From NCBI RefSeq assembly GCF_024298905.1, contig NZ_CP101154.1, forward strand, positions 2,356,001-2,420,000: a stretch of 64,000 nucleotides of DNA. The letters run 5' to 3'. The position numbers and the translations under genes are program-made. Source of the DNA: Natronomonas marina. GTDB taxonomy: Archaea; Halobacteriota; Halobacteria; Halobacteriales; Haloarculaceae. Positions 7,680-15,905 of this stretch are shown here, piece by piece. The notes under the pieces were generated by a model that worked only from the letters and a program-made list of their open reading frames with translations, did not search any database and had not been told where the DNA came from. The stretch's first letter is position 1; every line of letters begins with the position of its first letter.

Positions 7680-10357
7680 CACCCCTCGTCGGATCGGACG
7701 ACGACGACGGCGTTTTCGGTTTCCGTCATCTCGCCCTCACCGGAGTAGCTCCGGGACTCCTCGATTTCGAACAGGTCCGGGCCGAGTTCGAACTCGCCGG
7801 CGACGACGAGGGTGTCGCCGTCGATCTCGTACTCGCCAGACGCGATGGCGTCGTCGATGGCGCCGACGTCGCTGCCGAACTCCGGCCCGACGACGGAGTA
7901 ATCGAGGTCGATGTCGCTGATCTCGGTCGTGACGTCGGGAGCCTCGTCGTAGGTGTCTAGTCGCTCGACGTGCATCGTCTCCGCGACGGCCTCGGCCAGG
8001 CCCCCGAGGTGACCGTAGACCTCGACGTGTTCGAGGTCGGCGTTCAGCGGCAGGCCGCGCTCGGTCTTGTATCGCCGGAGCGCGGAGACGACCTCCATGG
8101 CCGTCTCGCCGGCCACCAGATCCGCGTCGTAGCCGCCAGCGGTGGGCCAGTCGGTCGTGTGGACGGACCGGTCGGCGTCGTACAGTCGGCGCCACAGCTC
8201 CTCCGTGACGTGCGGGAGGAAGGGTGCAAACAGCTTCAGGAACGTCCGGTGGGCACGAACGAGCGTGAACTCCGTCGAGGTGTCGCCGCCCGCCGAAAGT
8301 CGCTGCTTTGCGATCTCCAGATAGTCGTCACAGAACGTGTTCCAGAAGAACGACCGGAGTTCGTTGCGGGCCTTCGAGAAAGCGTAGTCGTCGAACTTCG
8401 CCGTGACGGACTCGACGGTGGCGTCGAGTTCGGCCAGCAGCCAGCGGTCCACCGCCGAGAGGTCGGCCGGCTCGTCGGGCGCGTCGGCGGGCGTCAACTG
8501 GTCGACCAGCCGGGAGGCGTTCCAGAGCTTCTGTAGCAGCCGTTCGCCGGCTTCGAGGTCGCCCTCCTTGTAGGGGAAGTCGTCACCGATGGAGGTGCCG
8601 GCGGCCCAGTAGCGGGCGGCGTCGACCGGGAAGTTCTCCAGCACCTCGCCGGGCGGGATGACGTTGCCCTTGGATTTGGACATCGCCTCGCGGTTCTCGT
8701 CCAGCACCATCCCGTTTATCATCACGTTCTCGAAGGGCACCTCGCCGGTGTGCTCGTAACACTTGACGACGGTGTGGAACAGCCAAAAGGAGATGATGTC
8801 GTGGCCCTGCGGCCGGAGGTCGAACGGGTAGAGTTCCGGCATCTCCATGACGAAGTCCTGCCGGTCGGCGTCCCAGTCCCACCCGGCGTTGATCAGCGGC
8901 GTCAGCGACGACGTCGCCCACGTATCGAAGACGTCCTCCTCGGGAACGAAGTCGTCGTGGCCACAGGTCGGACAGCTATCGACCGGCGGGTCCGCCGAGA
9001 GCGGGTCGACGGGGAGGGACTCGCGGTCGGCCACGACCGGGTCGCCACAGTCCGCACAGTACCAGACCGGGATCGGGATGCCCGAGTCGCGCTGGCGGGA
9101 GATACACCAGTCCCACTCCAGGCCGTCGATCCAGTGTTTGTAACGACTGAACATCTTCTCGGGGTACCAGTCCATCTCCCGGCCCGCCTGGAGGTACTCG
9201 TCTTTCCGGTCGAGCAGTTCGATGTACCACTGCTCGGTGACGAGATACTCGACCTCGACGCCACAGCGTTCGTGGACCTGCACGGTGTGGTCGTGGGGCC
9301 GGGATTCGAGCAGATAGCCCGCCGAATCGAGGTCCTCGACGATGGCCTGGCGGGCCTCCGTCGTGGACATACCCTCGTAGTCGCCGGCGATTTCGGTCAT
9401 CGTCGCCGACTCGTCGATAGCGAGACGGAGGTCGAGGTCGTGGGCCTGGTACCACTCGATGTCGTTTCGGTCGCCGAACGTACAGCACATCACTACCCCG
9501 GAGCCCGTCTCCGTGTCGACGCGGTCGTCGGCCATGATGGGAACCTCCTGCTCGAACAGGGGCACGCGGGCGGTCCCGCCGACGAGGTGCCGGTTCTCGT
9601 CGTCCTCGGGGTGGACGAAGACGGAGACACACGCCGGGAGCAACTCCGGGCGCGTCGTGGAGATGGTGAAACGCTCCTCGCCGGACACCGGGCCGTCGAC
9701 GTCGGCGACCAGGTCGAAGGCGATGTCGTTGAACGTCGTGGCCTTGTCCTCGTCTTCCTGTTCGACCTGCGAGATGGCCGTCTCGCAGTCCGGACACCAG
9801 ATGGTCGGCGCGCGCTTGCGGTACTCCCGTCCCTGCTCGTAGAGGTCCAGAAAGGAGAGTTGAGAGATCCGCTGGACGCGTGGCTCGATGGTCTTGTAGG
9901 TGTTGTCCCAGTCGACGGAGATGGCGAGCGACTGGACGTCCTCGGTGAACTCCTCCTCGTAGCTGGTGCACACGTCCCGGCACTTCTCCTGAAACTCACG
10001 CCGGGAGAAGTCCTGATGGCGGATCCCCAGTTCCCGCTCGGTCAGACGCTCGGAGGCGATGCCGTTGTCGTCGTATCCGAAGGGGAAGTAGACCGTATCG
10101 TCGGCCATCCGGTGATACCGGGCGACGATGTCCTGGAGGGTGAACTGATAGAGGTGGCCCATGTGGAGGTTTCCCGACACCGTCGGCGGCGGCGTGTCGA
10201 TCGTAAAGCGGGTGTCGGCGTCTTCCCGATAGGCGTAGGTACCGTCGGTTACCCACTGTCGTTGCCAGTCGGGCTCTATCTCCTCGGGGTCGTACTCCGC
10301 CGGTAGCTGTCGGTCGGCGTCCGGTTCGTCGGTCGCTGTGTCCTGTGTGTCGCTCAT
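7679..10357 (-). CDS. valS: Valyl-tRNA synthetase
   Basis: Class I synthetase that charges tRNA-Val and edits misactivated threonine. The 892-residue protein has the ATP-binding signature Gly-Asn-Leu-His-Met-Gly-His (HIGH variant) near residue 50, the CP1 editing region, a zinc-knuckle insertion with Cys pairs, the Met-Ser-Lys-Ser-Lys signature (KMSKS variant) near residue 555, and a C-terminal anticodon-binding helical domain. The archaeal form lacks the bacterial coiled-coil extension. The ATG at 10357 (Met-Ser-Asp-Thr-Gln) is preferred over the open frame upstream to 10399 because the added residues are arginine/proline-rich and unlike the acidic start. Confidence 0.97.
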   Translation of the reverse strand: MSDTQDTATDEPDADRQLPAEYDPEEIEPDWQRQWVTDGTYAYREDADTRFTIDTPPPTVSGNLHMGHLYQFTLQDIVARYHRMADDTVYFPFGYDDNGIASERLTERELGIRHQDFSRREFQEKCRDVCTSYEEEFTEDVQSLAISVDWDNTYKTIEPRVQRISQLSFLDLYEQGREYRKRAPTIWCPDCETAISQVEQEDEDKATTFNDIAFDLVADVDGPVSGEERFTISTTRPELLPACVSVFVHPEDDENRHLVGGTARVPLFEQEVPIMADDRVDTETGSGVVMCCTFGDRNDIEWYQAHDLDLRLAIDESATMTEIAGDYEGMSTTEARQAIVEDLDSAGYLLESRPHDHTVQVHERCGVEVEYLVTEQWYIELLDRKDEYLQAGREMDWYPEKMFSRYKHWIDGLEWDWCISRQRDSGIPIPVWYCADCGDPVVADRESLPVDPLSADPPVDSCPTCGHDDFVPEEDVFDTWATSSLTPLINAGWDWDADRQDFVMEMPELYPFDLRPQGHDIISFWLFHTVVKCYEHTGEVPFENVMINGMVLDENREAMSKSKGNVIPPGEVLENFPVDAARYWAAGTSIGDDFPYKEGDLEAGERLLQKLWNASRLVDQLTPADAPDEPADLSAVDRWLLAELDATVESVTAKFDDYAFSKARNELRSFFWNTFCDDYLEIAKQRLSAGGDTSTEFTLVRAHRTFLKLFAPFLPHVTEELWRRLYDADRSVHTTDWPTAGGYDADLVAGETAMEVVSALRRYKTERGLPLNADLEHVEVYGHLGGLAEAVAETMHVERLDTYDEAPDVTTEISDIDLDYSVVGPEFGSDVGAIDDAIASGEYEIDGDTLVVAGEFELGPDLFEIEESRSYSGEGEMTETENAVVVVRSDEG

Positions 10358-10699
10358 ATCTGTCGGGTCGCGGTCGGTCGGAAACGGTACGGGCGTCAAG
10401 GGATACTGTTAGTGGGGCGTGGAGGCCCCTACGGGTACGAGAACGGGCGTGGTGGCTCGGCGCACCATTGAGCGTGTATGTGCCGACCGGGGGATTAACG
10501 ACTTCGGTCTGCCGTGGCGAGCCGAACGGGGGGCGACCGGAGAGGCCCTCGGCGGTGAAATCGGACGGGTGGCCGAACCGGGTCGTGACCCGGACCCGAT
10601 CCGGGGGCACCGGTGTCGATACGCGGCGCCTCTCCCGGCGGTGGAAGTACATCGTAGCGCACTTCAGAAACGAGAGCGCGCCGTCTCACACGGGGTCGC
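10358..10699. other. Intergenic region between divergent genes
   Basis: A 342-base stretch between valS (minus) and the small gene at 10700 (plus). It must contain the valS promoter. I see GC-rich sequence with no tRNA, no conserved reading frame and no repeat. The open frames here are unsupported arginine-rich ones. Confidence 0.5.
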
Positions 10700-10921
10700 A
10701 TGAAGACGTCACAGCTCCGCAGTTCCCTCCGCCGGGTCGCTATCGGCGCGTACGTCCTCTGGCTCGTCGCGGTAGTCCTGCACATGGTCGGTCGATACAG
10801 TTCGTTTCCGATGCTGGAACCCGCACGCACCGGGATGGTGGTCGGAGCCGCTCTTCTCACACTGTACGGGGCGGTACGGATCGTCAGAAGCGGGATCGAG
10901 CGGGCGAAAGCCCGTCTGTGA
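10700..10921 (+). CDS. Small two-segment membrane protein
   Basis: A 73-residue protein with a basic N-terminus (Lys-Thr-Ser-Gln-Leu-Arg-Ser-Ser-Leu-Arg-Arg), two hydrophobic segments (about 14-30 and 45-60) and a basic C-terminus (Arg-Ala-Lys-Ala-Arg-Leu), which predicts both ends inside. I do not recognise the family. It stands alone between valS and the DJ-1 gene. Confidence 0.6.
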   Translation: MKTSQLRSSLRRVAIGAYVLWLVAVVLHMVGRYSSFPMLEPARTGMVVGAALLTLYGAVRIVRSGIERAKARL

Positions 10922-11128
10922 GGTCCCGGCGGGAGCCTCCGGCGAGGCCGCTCGGTCTACGCCTTTCCGTGGGTGGGTCCCGAGCGAGCGGACGCGCTCT
11001 GAGGGCGCAGGTGGCTCTCGCGCCGGTCGCCCCGAATCGGACGCCCGGCGTAAAGCTACCTCCGTGGGGGCCACGGGCACCTGCGGTTTTATCCGCCAGC
11101 GCGCCCTACGTCTAGGATGGTGGTACCA

Positions 11129-11722
11129 ATGAGCAAGGACATCCTGATGATAGTCGGCGACTTCGGCGAGGACTACGAGATAATGGTGCCGTTCCAGACG
11201 CTGCAGACGGTCGGCCACGATGTCGACGCGGTCTGTCCGGAGAAGGAGGCCGGCGAGACGATCAAGACGGCGATTCACGACTTCCGGGGCGACCAGACCT
11301 ACCTGGAGGAGCGGGGCCACGACTTCGAGTTGAACGCGACGATGGCCGATGTCGACCCCGCGGACTACGACGCGCTCTGCGTGCCGGGCGGGCGCGCGCC
11401 GGAGTACCTCCGGACCCACGAACCGGTCATCGAGGCGGTCCAGCACTTCTTCGAGGCGGACAAGCCGGTGGCGGCGCTGTGTCACGGCCCACAGATACTC
11501 GCGGCCGCGGGCGTGCTGGACGGCTACGAGATGACGTCGTACCCGGCCGTTCGACCGGAGTGCGAGGCGGCGGGCTGTTCGTGGGTCGACGGCGTCGTGA
11601 CGGACGGCAACCTCGTCACCGGCCAGGCGTGGCCGGACCACCCCGAGTGGCTGGCCGGCTTCATGGACCTGCTGGGCGACGAGGTGAGCCACGGCGACGC
11701 GGTGGCCGCCGCGGACGACTGA
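11129..11722 (+). CDS. DJ-1/PfpI family protein
   Basis: A 197-residue DJ-1/PfpI superfamily protein (glyoxalase III, chaperone or amidase-like members). It has the nucleophile elbow Ala-Leu-Cys118-His119-Gly-Pro, the Val-Pro-Gly-Gly loop near residue 85, and Gly-Glu-Asp-Tyr-Glu near residue 13 that supplies the conserved acid. The start at ATG 11129 is preceded by a GGTGGT Shine-Dalgarno-like sequence; an in-frame ATG at 11117 would add four residues and sit on that site. Substrate not deducible; glyoxal or protein-glycation repair is typical for the family. Confidence 0.85.
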   Translation: MSKDILMIVGDFGEDYEIMVPFQTLQTVGHDVDAVCPEKEAGETIKTAIHDFRGDQTYLEERGHDFELNATMADVDPADYDALCVPGGRAPEYLRTHEPVIEAVQHFFEADKPVAALCHGPQILAAAGVLDGYEMTSYPAVRPECEAAGCSWVDGVVTDGNLVTGQAWPDHPEWLAGFMDLLGDEVSHGDAVAAADD

Positions 11723-11752
11723 GCGCGGCCGACCGGGCGGTTTCCGCGGTCC

Positions 11753-12094
11753 TCAGTACTCGTGGAACACGCGCTCGCAACTCGCGCACTCGATTCGCGC
11801 GCTGCGGAACCAGGGGTTCCGCTTGACGACCGGCCCGTGACAGTCCGGGCAGACGCCGGTGCCGTCGCCGTCGGCCACGCGGGTCGAGAGGTCCAGTAGG
11901 AGCCCCTCCAGGTCCTCGATGCGCTCGTTCTGTTCGGCGACGGTCTCCTGCAGGTCCTCGAGACTCCGCTGGCGCTGTTCGACGGCCTCGACGTCCAGGA
12001 CCGCCTCGGACGTCGATTCCGTCTCGCTGGCCTCGATGGACGCCTCGGTCTCGACGTCGAGTTCTTCCTCGTCGGCCGGGCTGTCGTCCGCCAT
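11753..12094 (-). CDS. Coiled-coil protein with C-terminal zinc ribbon
   Basis: A 113-residue acidic protein. Residues 1-40 are disordered and rich in Glu, Asp, Ser and Thr; residues 41-72 form an amphipathic coiled coil (Glu-Asp-Leu repeats); the end carries two Cys-x2-Cys pairs (Cys-Pro-Asp-Cys and Cys-Ala-Ser-Cys) making a zinc ribbon with Trp-Phe-Arg between. Zinc ribbons of this type usually bind nucleic acid or act as protein interaction modules. No specific function is known. It is divergent from the bacteriorhodopsin gene with a 135-base gap, so it may share regulatory sequences with it. Confidence 0.75.
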   Translation of the reverse strand: MADDSPADEEELDVETEASIEASETESTSEAVLDVEAVEQRQRSLEDLQETVAEQNERIEDLEGLLLDLSTRVADGDGTGVCPDCHGPVVKRNPWFRSARIECASCERVFHEY

Positions 12095-12229
12095 ACGGAA
12101 ATGTACGGCCTTTTCTCGAATCAATCTACTGGTAAGGGAAGTGCGTGTCCGTTTTCGGAACCGCTGACAGTTCGAGCCCAACAGGTTTGGTAGTATTCTC
12201 TTAGCAATGGCGCAACTATTGCAACATGT
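12095..12229. promoter_or_regulatory. Divergent promoter region of bop
   Basis: A 135-base gap between the zinc-ribbon gene (minus) and bop (plus). An AT-rich patch TAGTATTCTCTTAG at 12191-12204 lies 26-39 bases before the bop ATG, the spacing for a TATA box and a near-leaderless transcript. TTGC/GCAA half sites (TTAGCAA, TTGCAAC) flank the start. I could not match the Halobacterium UAS element. Confidence 0.45.
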
Positions 12230-12994
12230 ATGTTCCAGGTGATGCAAGCGGCAGGGGAACTGGGCGTAGAAGGCGAGGGCGTCTGGCTGGCCCTCGGAAC
12301 GGTGCTGATGCTGCTCGGGATGGTGTACTTCATCGCGCAGGGCTGGGGCGTGCAGGACCCCCGGCAGAAGGAGTTCTACATCATCACCATCCTGATTCCG
12401 GGCATCGCGGCGGCGTCGTACCTGTCGATGTTCTTCGGGTTCGGCCTGACGGAGGTCCCGCTCACGAACGGGCGGGTCGTCGACGTCTACTGGGCCCGGT
12501 ACGCCGACTGGCTGTTCACGACGCCGCTGCTGTTGCTCGACATCGGGCTGCTGGCGGGCGCCAGCAACCGCGACATCGGGGCCCTCGTCGGTCTCGACGC
12601 GTTCATGATCGTCACGGGGCTGGCCGCGACGCTGATGAAGGTCCCCATCGCGCGGTACGCCTTCTGGACCATCAGCACCATCGCGATGCTGTTCCTGCTG
12701 TACTTCCTGTTCGTGGTGTTCTCGGAGGCAGCCTCGGACCTCGACGAGGACTCGAAGTCGACGTTCAACGTCCTCCGGAACCTGATACTGGTGACGTGGG
12801 CGCTGTACCCCATCGTGTGGCTGGTGGGGACCGAAGGGGTCGCCGCGGTCGGCCTCTTCACCGAGACGCTGCTGTTCATGGTACTGGACGTGACCGCCAA
12901 GGTCGGCTTCGGCTTCATCCTGCTCCGCAGTCGCGCCATCGTCGGCGAGGAGTCGGCTCCGACCCCGTCCAGTGAGGAAGCGGCCGCGGACTGA
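12230..12994 (+). CDS. bop: Bacteriorhodopsin, light-driven proton pump
   Basis: A 254-residue seven-helix retinal protein. All residues for outward proton pumping are present with a constant +8 offset to Halobacterium bacteriorhodopsin numbering: Arg90, proton acceptor Asp93, Thr97, proton donor Asp104, Asp123, release-group Glu202 and Glu212, counter-ion Asp220 and retinal Schiff-base Lys224. The helix C motif is Arg-Tyr-Ala-Asp-Trp-Leu-Phe-Thr-Thr-Pro. No transducer follows, so it is a pump and not a sensory rhodopsin. Start: ATG 12230; an overlapping ATG at 12226 is out of frame. No brp/blh retinal synthesis gene is adjacent. Confidence 0.96.
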   Translation: MFQVMQAAGELGVEGEGVWLALGTVLMLLGMVYFIAQGWGVQDPRQKEFYIITILIPGIAAASYLSMFFGFGLTEVPLTNGRVVDVYWARYADWLFTTPLLLLDIGLLAGASNRDIGALVGLDAFMIVTGLAATLMKVPIARYAFWTISTIAMLFLLYFLFVVFSEAASDLDEDSKSTFNVLRNLILVTWALYPIVWLVGTEGVAAVGLFTETLLFMVLDVTAKVGFGFILLRSRAIVGEESAPTPSSEEAAAD

Positions 12995-13052
12995 GGAGCG
13001 ACGCCCGCCAACCGAACCCGTTTTTTCGGGTGCCAACGAGGGAGTCACACGC

Positions 13053-13286
13053 ATGACCAACGGCGAGGAGGAACTGGCCGTCGAGGAACTGAACGTCCGT
13101 GCGGTCGTCGGACTCGTCGCCTCCGTCGCCGTCGCGCTGGTGGGGCTGTTCGCGCTGCCGGCGCTGCGGTCGTTCGGGCTGAGCTTCTGGGTCGCGTTCT
13201 GGTCGCTGCTGGCCGTCGAGTTCCTCGCCTTCCTCGGCGTCGCCGTCTCGGTGCTACGACTTCACGAGGAACGGTCCTTCGAGTGA
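13053..13286 (+). CDS. Small membrane protein downstream of bop
   Basis: A 77-residue protein: 14 acidic residues at the N-terminus, two hydrophobic segments (about 17-38 and 45-66), short polar tail. I do not recognise the family. It follows bop by 58 bases on the same strand and could be co-transcribed. Its end overlaps the convergent CDC48-like gene by 25 bases. Confidence 0.65.
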   Translation: MTNGEEELAVEELNVRAVVGLVASVAVALVGLFALPALRSFGLSFWVAFWSLLAVEFLAFLGVAVSVLRLHEERSFE

Positions 13287-15379
13287 CCGAGGCGGTCGTC
13301 CAGCGACTCGTAGTAGGCCCGCTCGTCGGCCGAAACGGACGGCTCGACGGCCTCCAGTGCCCGCTCGAAGTGCCGGCGGCGAACGACGAGGTCGTCCTCG
13401 CCGCCCGCCGCCGGGTCCTCAATGTCCTCCTCGATGGCGAACAGACCGGCCTCCCGGACGACCGCCTCGATGTCGCTGCCGGTGTAGCCCTCGGTTCGGG
13501 CCGCGAGCGCCCCGTAGTCGAGGTCCTCGACCGGCCGGTCCCGGGTGTGGACGCGGAATATCTCGGCCCGGCCGGTCTCGTCGGGAATCGGCACCTCGAC
13601 GAGGCGGTCGAAGCGTCCCGGCCGCAGCAGCGCGTCGTCGAGCCGGTCGGGGCGGTTCGTCGCGCCGACGACCGTGACGCCGTCGGGCCCGCCGATCCCG
13701 TCCATCTCGGTGAGCAGCTGCGAGACGACCCGCTCGGGCGCCGAGCCGTCGCCGTCCGTCGAGCGGGCCGACCCGAGGCCGTCCACCTCGTCGAAGAAGA
13801 TCACCGTCGGGGCGCTGGCCCGCGCCTGCTCGAAGACCGTCCGGACGGCCCGCTCGCTCTCGCCGACGTACTTGTTCATCAGTTCGGGACCGCTGACGGA
13901 GACGAAGTTCGCGTCGGTCGTCGAGGCCACCGCCCGCGCCAGCATCGTCTTGCCGGTGCCGGGCGGCCCGTACAGCAGGACGCCCCCGCCCGGGTCGATG
14001 CCGACGGACTCGAAGGCCTCGGGGTACCGCAGCGGCCACTCGACGGCCCGACGGAGCTCGCGCTTCGCGGCGTCGAGACCGCCGACATCCTCGAAGGCCG
14101 TCGTCGGTACCTGCCGACGCGTCCCCTCGAGTTCCCGCGGTCCCGTCGCCGAAAGCGCCGTCTCGAAGTCCGCAGCGGTGACCGTTGGCCGGCCGTCGGC
14201 CGCACGGTCGGCCGCCGCCTCGACCGCCCGGGACCGCAGCACCAGCAGGTCGGCGGCGACGTAGCCGAACGCCCGGCGCCCGACCGAACCGACGTCGACC
14301 GACGGGTCGACCGGCGTGTCCCGGGTGGCGACCGCGAGGATCGCGGCCCGGTCGTCGTCTGTCGGCCGGCCGACCCGAACCGTCCGGGCGAGGAGGTCGC
14401 CGCGCAGGAACGACGCCGGCACATCGTCGGCCGTTCGCGCCTCGCCCACGACGACTACGCCGGGTTCGTCGGCGACGCCGCGGAGCCACTCCCGCAACCG
14501 GGCGGCGCCCGCGCTGTCGGCGACGTCGGCCAGGAAGTCGTCCAGGCCGTCGAGGTGGACGACGCCGGGACCGTATCCCGACACGGCCGCGCCGGCCGCG
14601 CGGAGCCTCTCGTCGACGGCGTCTGGGTCGCCCGGCGGCAGGGCCCGCGCGTCCACCGAATGGACGGTCGCGTTCGCCCGCCAGACCGCGTGCCCGAGGA
14701 GGTGGGTCTTGCCGACGCCGCCCGGGCCGACGAGCAGGACGCCCGCCCGTCCCGTGCCGCCGAGGGCGGCGAACCGCTCGTCGTCGGTCAGCGGCGCGAC
14801 GACAGCGGCGTCGAGTTCCTCGATGGTCGACTCGTAGCCGCCGACGGCGTCGGGACCGACCGGTTCGACGCGCCGCCTGGCCGCGGTGGGGGCGGGCCCG
14901 TCCGTCAACTCGACGGTCGTCGTCTCGTCGACGACGACCAGGCCGTCGGGCCGCGTCTCGGTCACCCGCAGCGGGACCGACAGCGTCCCGTCGAGGAACG
15001 ACACCTCGAGTTCGTCCTCGGGGGCGAGGGGACGCCTGCCGACCGCCTCCCGGACCGCTCCCTCGCCGCCCGAAAGCGAGAGGCCGGGTACCGGCGCCAC
15101 CTCGACGGTCTCCGCCGGGACCGGGGAGGTCGGCTCCAGCAGCGCCGTGGCGCCCGACTCGACGCCGAGGTCGTCAGCGATTCCGGGGGCCAGCCGTACC
15201 GTCCCGGCCTCGAGTGCGTCGTCGGTGCCGGCTCGCCGGACGGTCGACCCGCCGACCCCGTCGAGGACGCGAACCGCCTCGCCCGCCTCGACGTCGAGGG
15301 AGGCGGCGACGTCGGCCGCCAGTTCCAGCGACCGCTCGGAATCCGCGACGGTGACGACGGCACGGGTGCGTCGGGCCAT
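13262..15379 (-). CDS. CDC48/p97-like AAA ATPase with degenerate first ATPase domain
   Basis: A 705-residue protein with an N-terminal double-psi-like region (residues 1-160) and two AAA modules. The second (about 425-680) is complete: Walker A Gly-Pro-Pro-Gly-Thr-Gly-Lys-Thr 471-478, pore loop Lys-Tyr-Val-Gly-Glu-Ser-Glu near 504, Walker B Asp530-Glu531, and Arg fingers in Arg-Pro-Gly-Arg-Phe-Asp-Arg. The first has a Walker A (218-225) but its Walker B is Asp277-Gly278, lacks the catalytic Glu, and lacks the pore loop and the Arg-Pro-Gly-Arg-Phe-Asp segment. It probably unfolds or remodels protein complexes using only the second ring. True Cdc48 homologues are larger and have both active. 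Confidence 0.88.
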   Translation of the reverse strand: MARRTRAVVTVADSERSLELAADVAASLDVEAGEAVRVLDGVGGSTVRRAGTDDALEAGTVRLAPGIADDLGVESGATALLEPTSPVPAETVEVAPVPGLSLSGGEGAVREAVGRRPLAPEDELEVSFLDGTLSVPLRVTETRPDGLVVVDETTTVELTDGPAPTAARRRVEPVGPDAVGGYESTIEELDAAVVAPLTDDERFAALGGTGRAGVLLVGPGGVGKTHLLGHAVWRANATVHSVDARALPPGDPDAVDERLRAAGAAVSGYGPGVVHLDGLDDFLADVADSAGAARLREWLRGVADEPGVVVVGEARTADDVPASFLRGDLLARTVRVGRPTDDDRAAILAVATRDTPVDPSVDVGSVGRRAFGYVAADLLVLRSRAVEAAADRAADGRPTVTAADFETALSATGPRELEGTRRQVPTTAFEDVGGLDAAKRELRRAVEWPLRYPEAFESVGIDPGGGVLLYGPPGTGKTMLARAVASTTDANFVSVSGPELMNKYVGESERAVRTVFEQARASAPTVIFFDEVDGLGSARSTDGDGSAPERVVSQLLTEMDGIGGPDGVTVVGATNRPDRLDDALLRPGRFDRLVEVPIPDETGRAEIFRVHTRDRPVEDLDYGALAARTEGYTGSDIEAVVREAGLFAIEEDIEDPAAGGEDDLVVRRRHFERALEAVEPSVSADERAYYESLDDRLGHSKDRSS

Positions 15380-15382
15380 CGT

Positions 15383-15583
15383 TCAGGTGTCCCGCAGTGC
15401 GTCGGGCAGCGGGCTCCCGTGGAGGGCGTAGCGGACGACGCCGAAGGCGACGACGGCCAGCGGCGCGAACAGGATGGTCAGGTGGACAGTCCAGCCGTTG
15501 AGGAAGCCGACGACGTTGCCGAGGACCAGCACCAGCGAGGCGGCGACGAGCGGCGGCCAGTCCTCCGAGGCGATTCCGGTCAT
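15383..15583 (-). CDS. Small membrane protein
   Basis: A 66-residue protein with two hydrophobic segments (about 11-30 and 34-52). It lies just 3 bases upstream of the CDC48-like gene on the same strand, so the two are probably one transcript. I do not recognise the family; the pairing with an ATPase suggests a membrane link only by context. Confidence 0.6.
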   Translation of the reverse strand: MTGIASEDWPPLVAASLVLVLGNVVGFLNGWTVHLTILFAPLAVVAFGVVRYALHGSPLPDALRDT

Positions 15584-15614
15584 GGTTCGTCAGTTCGTCG
15601 TTCGGTGGGACCGT

Positions 15615-15848
15615 TCATCGACGCGCCGCGAGACGGCCGACCGACCGGCCGAGGACGAGTATCAGGACGCCGACGCCGATGACGGGGACCGCCCCCAGGC
15701 CGGCCCCCTCGAGGAGGCCGATACCGCCGAGGGCGAACGCGCCGACGGCGACGACGGCGTGGGCGGCGAACACCCAGGGGTGGACGTCGCCGAGACCGAC
15801 CCGCTCGAGCCCCCGGGAGGGGTTCCCGGCACGGTCGTTTTCGGACAC
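15615..15848 (-). CDS. Small membrane protein
   Basis: A 77-residue protein from GTG 15848, with two hydrophobic segments (about 30-50 and 53-70) and an Arg-rich end. An in-frame ATG at 15890 would add 14 non-hydrophobic residues and is less likely. It lies 31 bases upstream of the gene at 15383 on the same strand, forming a run of three genes with the CDC48-like ATPase. Family not recognised. Confidence 0.55.
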   Translation of the reverse strand: MSENDRAGNPSRGLERVGLGDVHPWVFAAHAVVAVGAFALGGIGLLEGAGLGAVPVIGVGVLILVLGRSVGRLAARR

Positions 15849-15905
15849 GGGTTCAGCAGAGGGCCTCCACCGGCAAGAAGGTAGCGTCACCCCGAAGGGA
15901 TGGCC

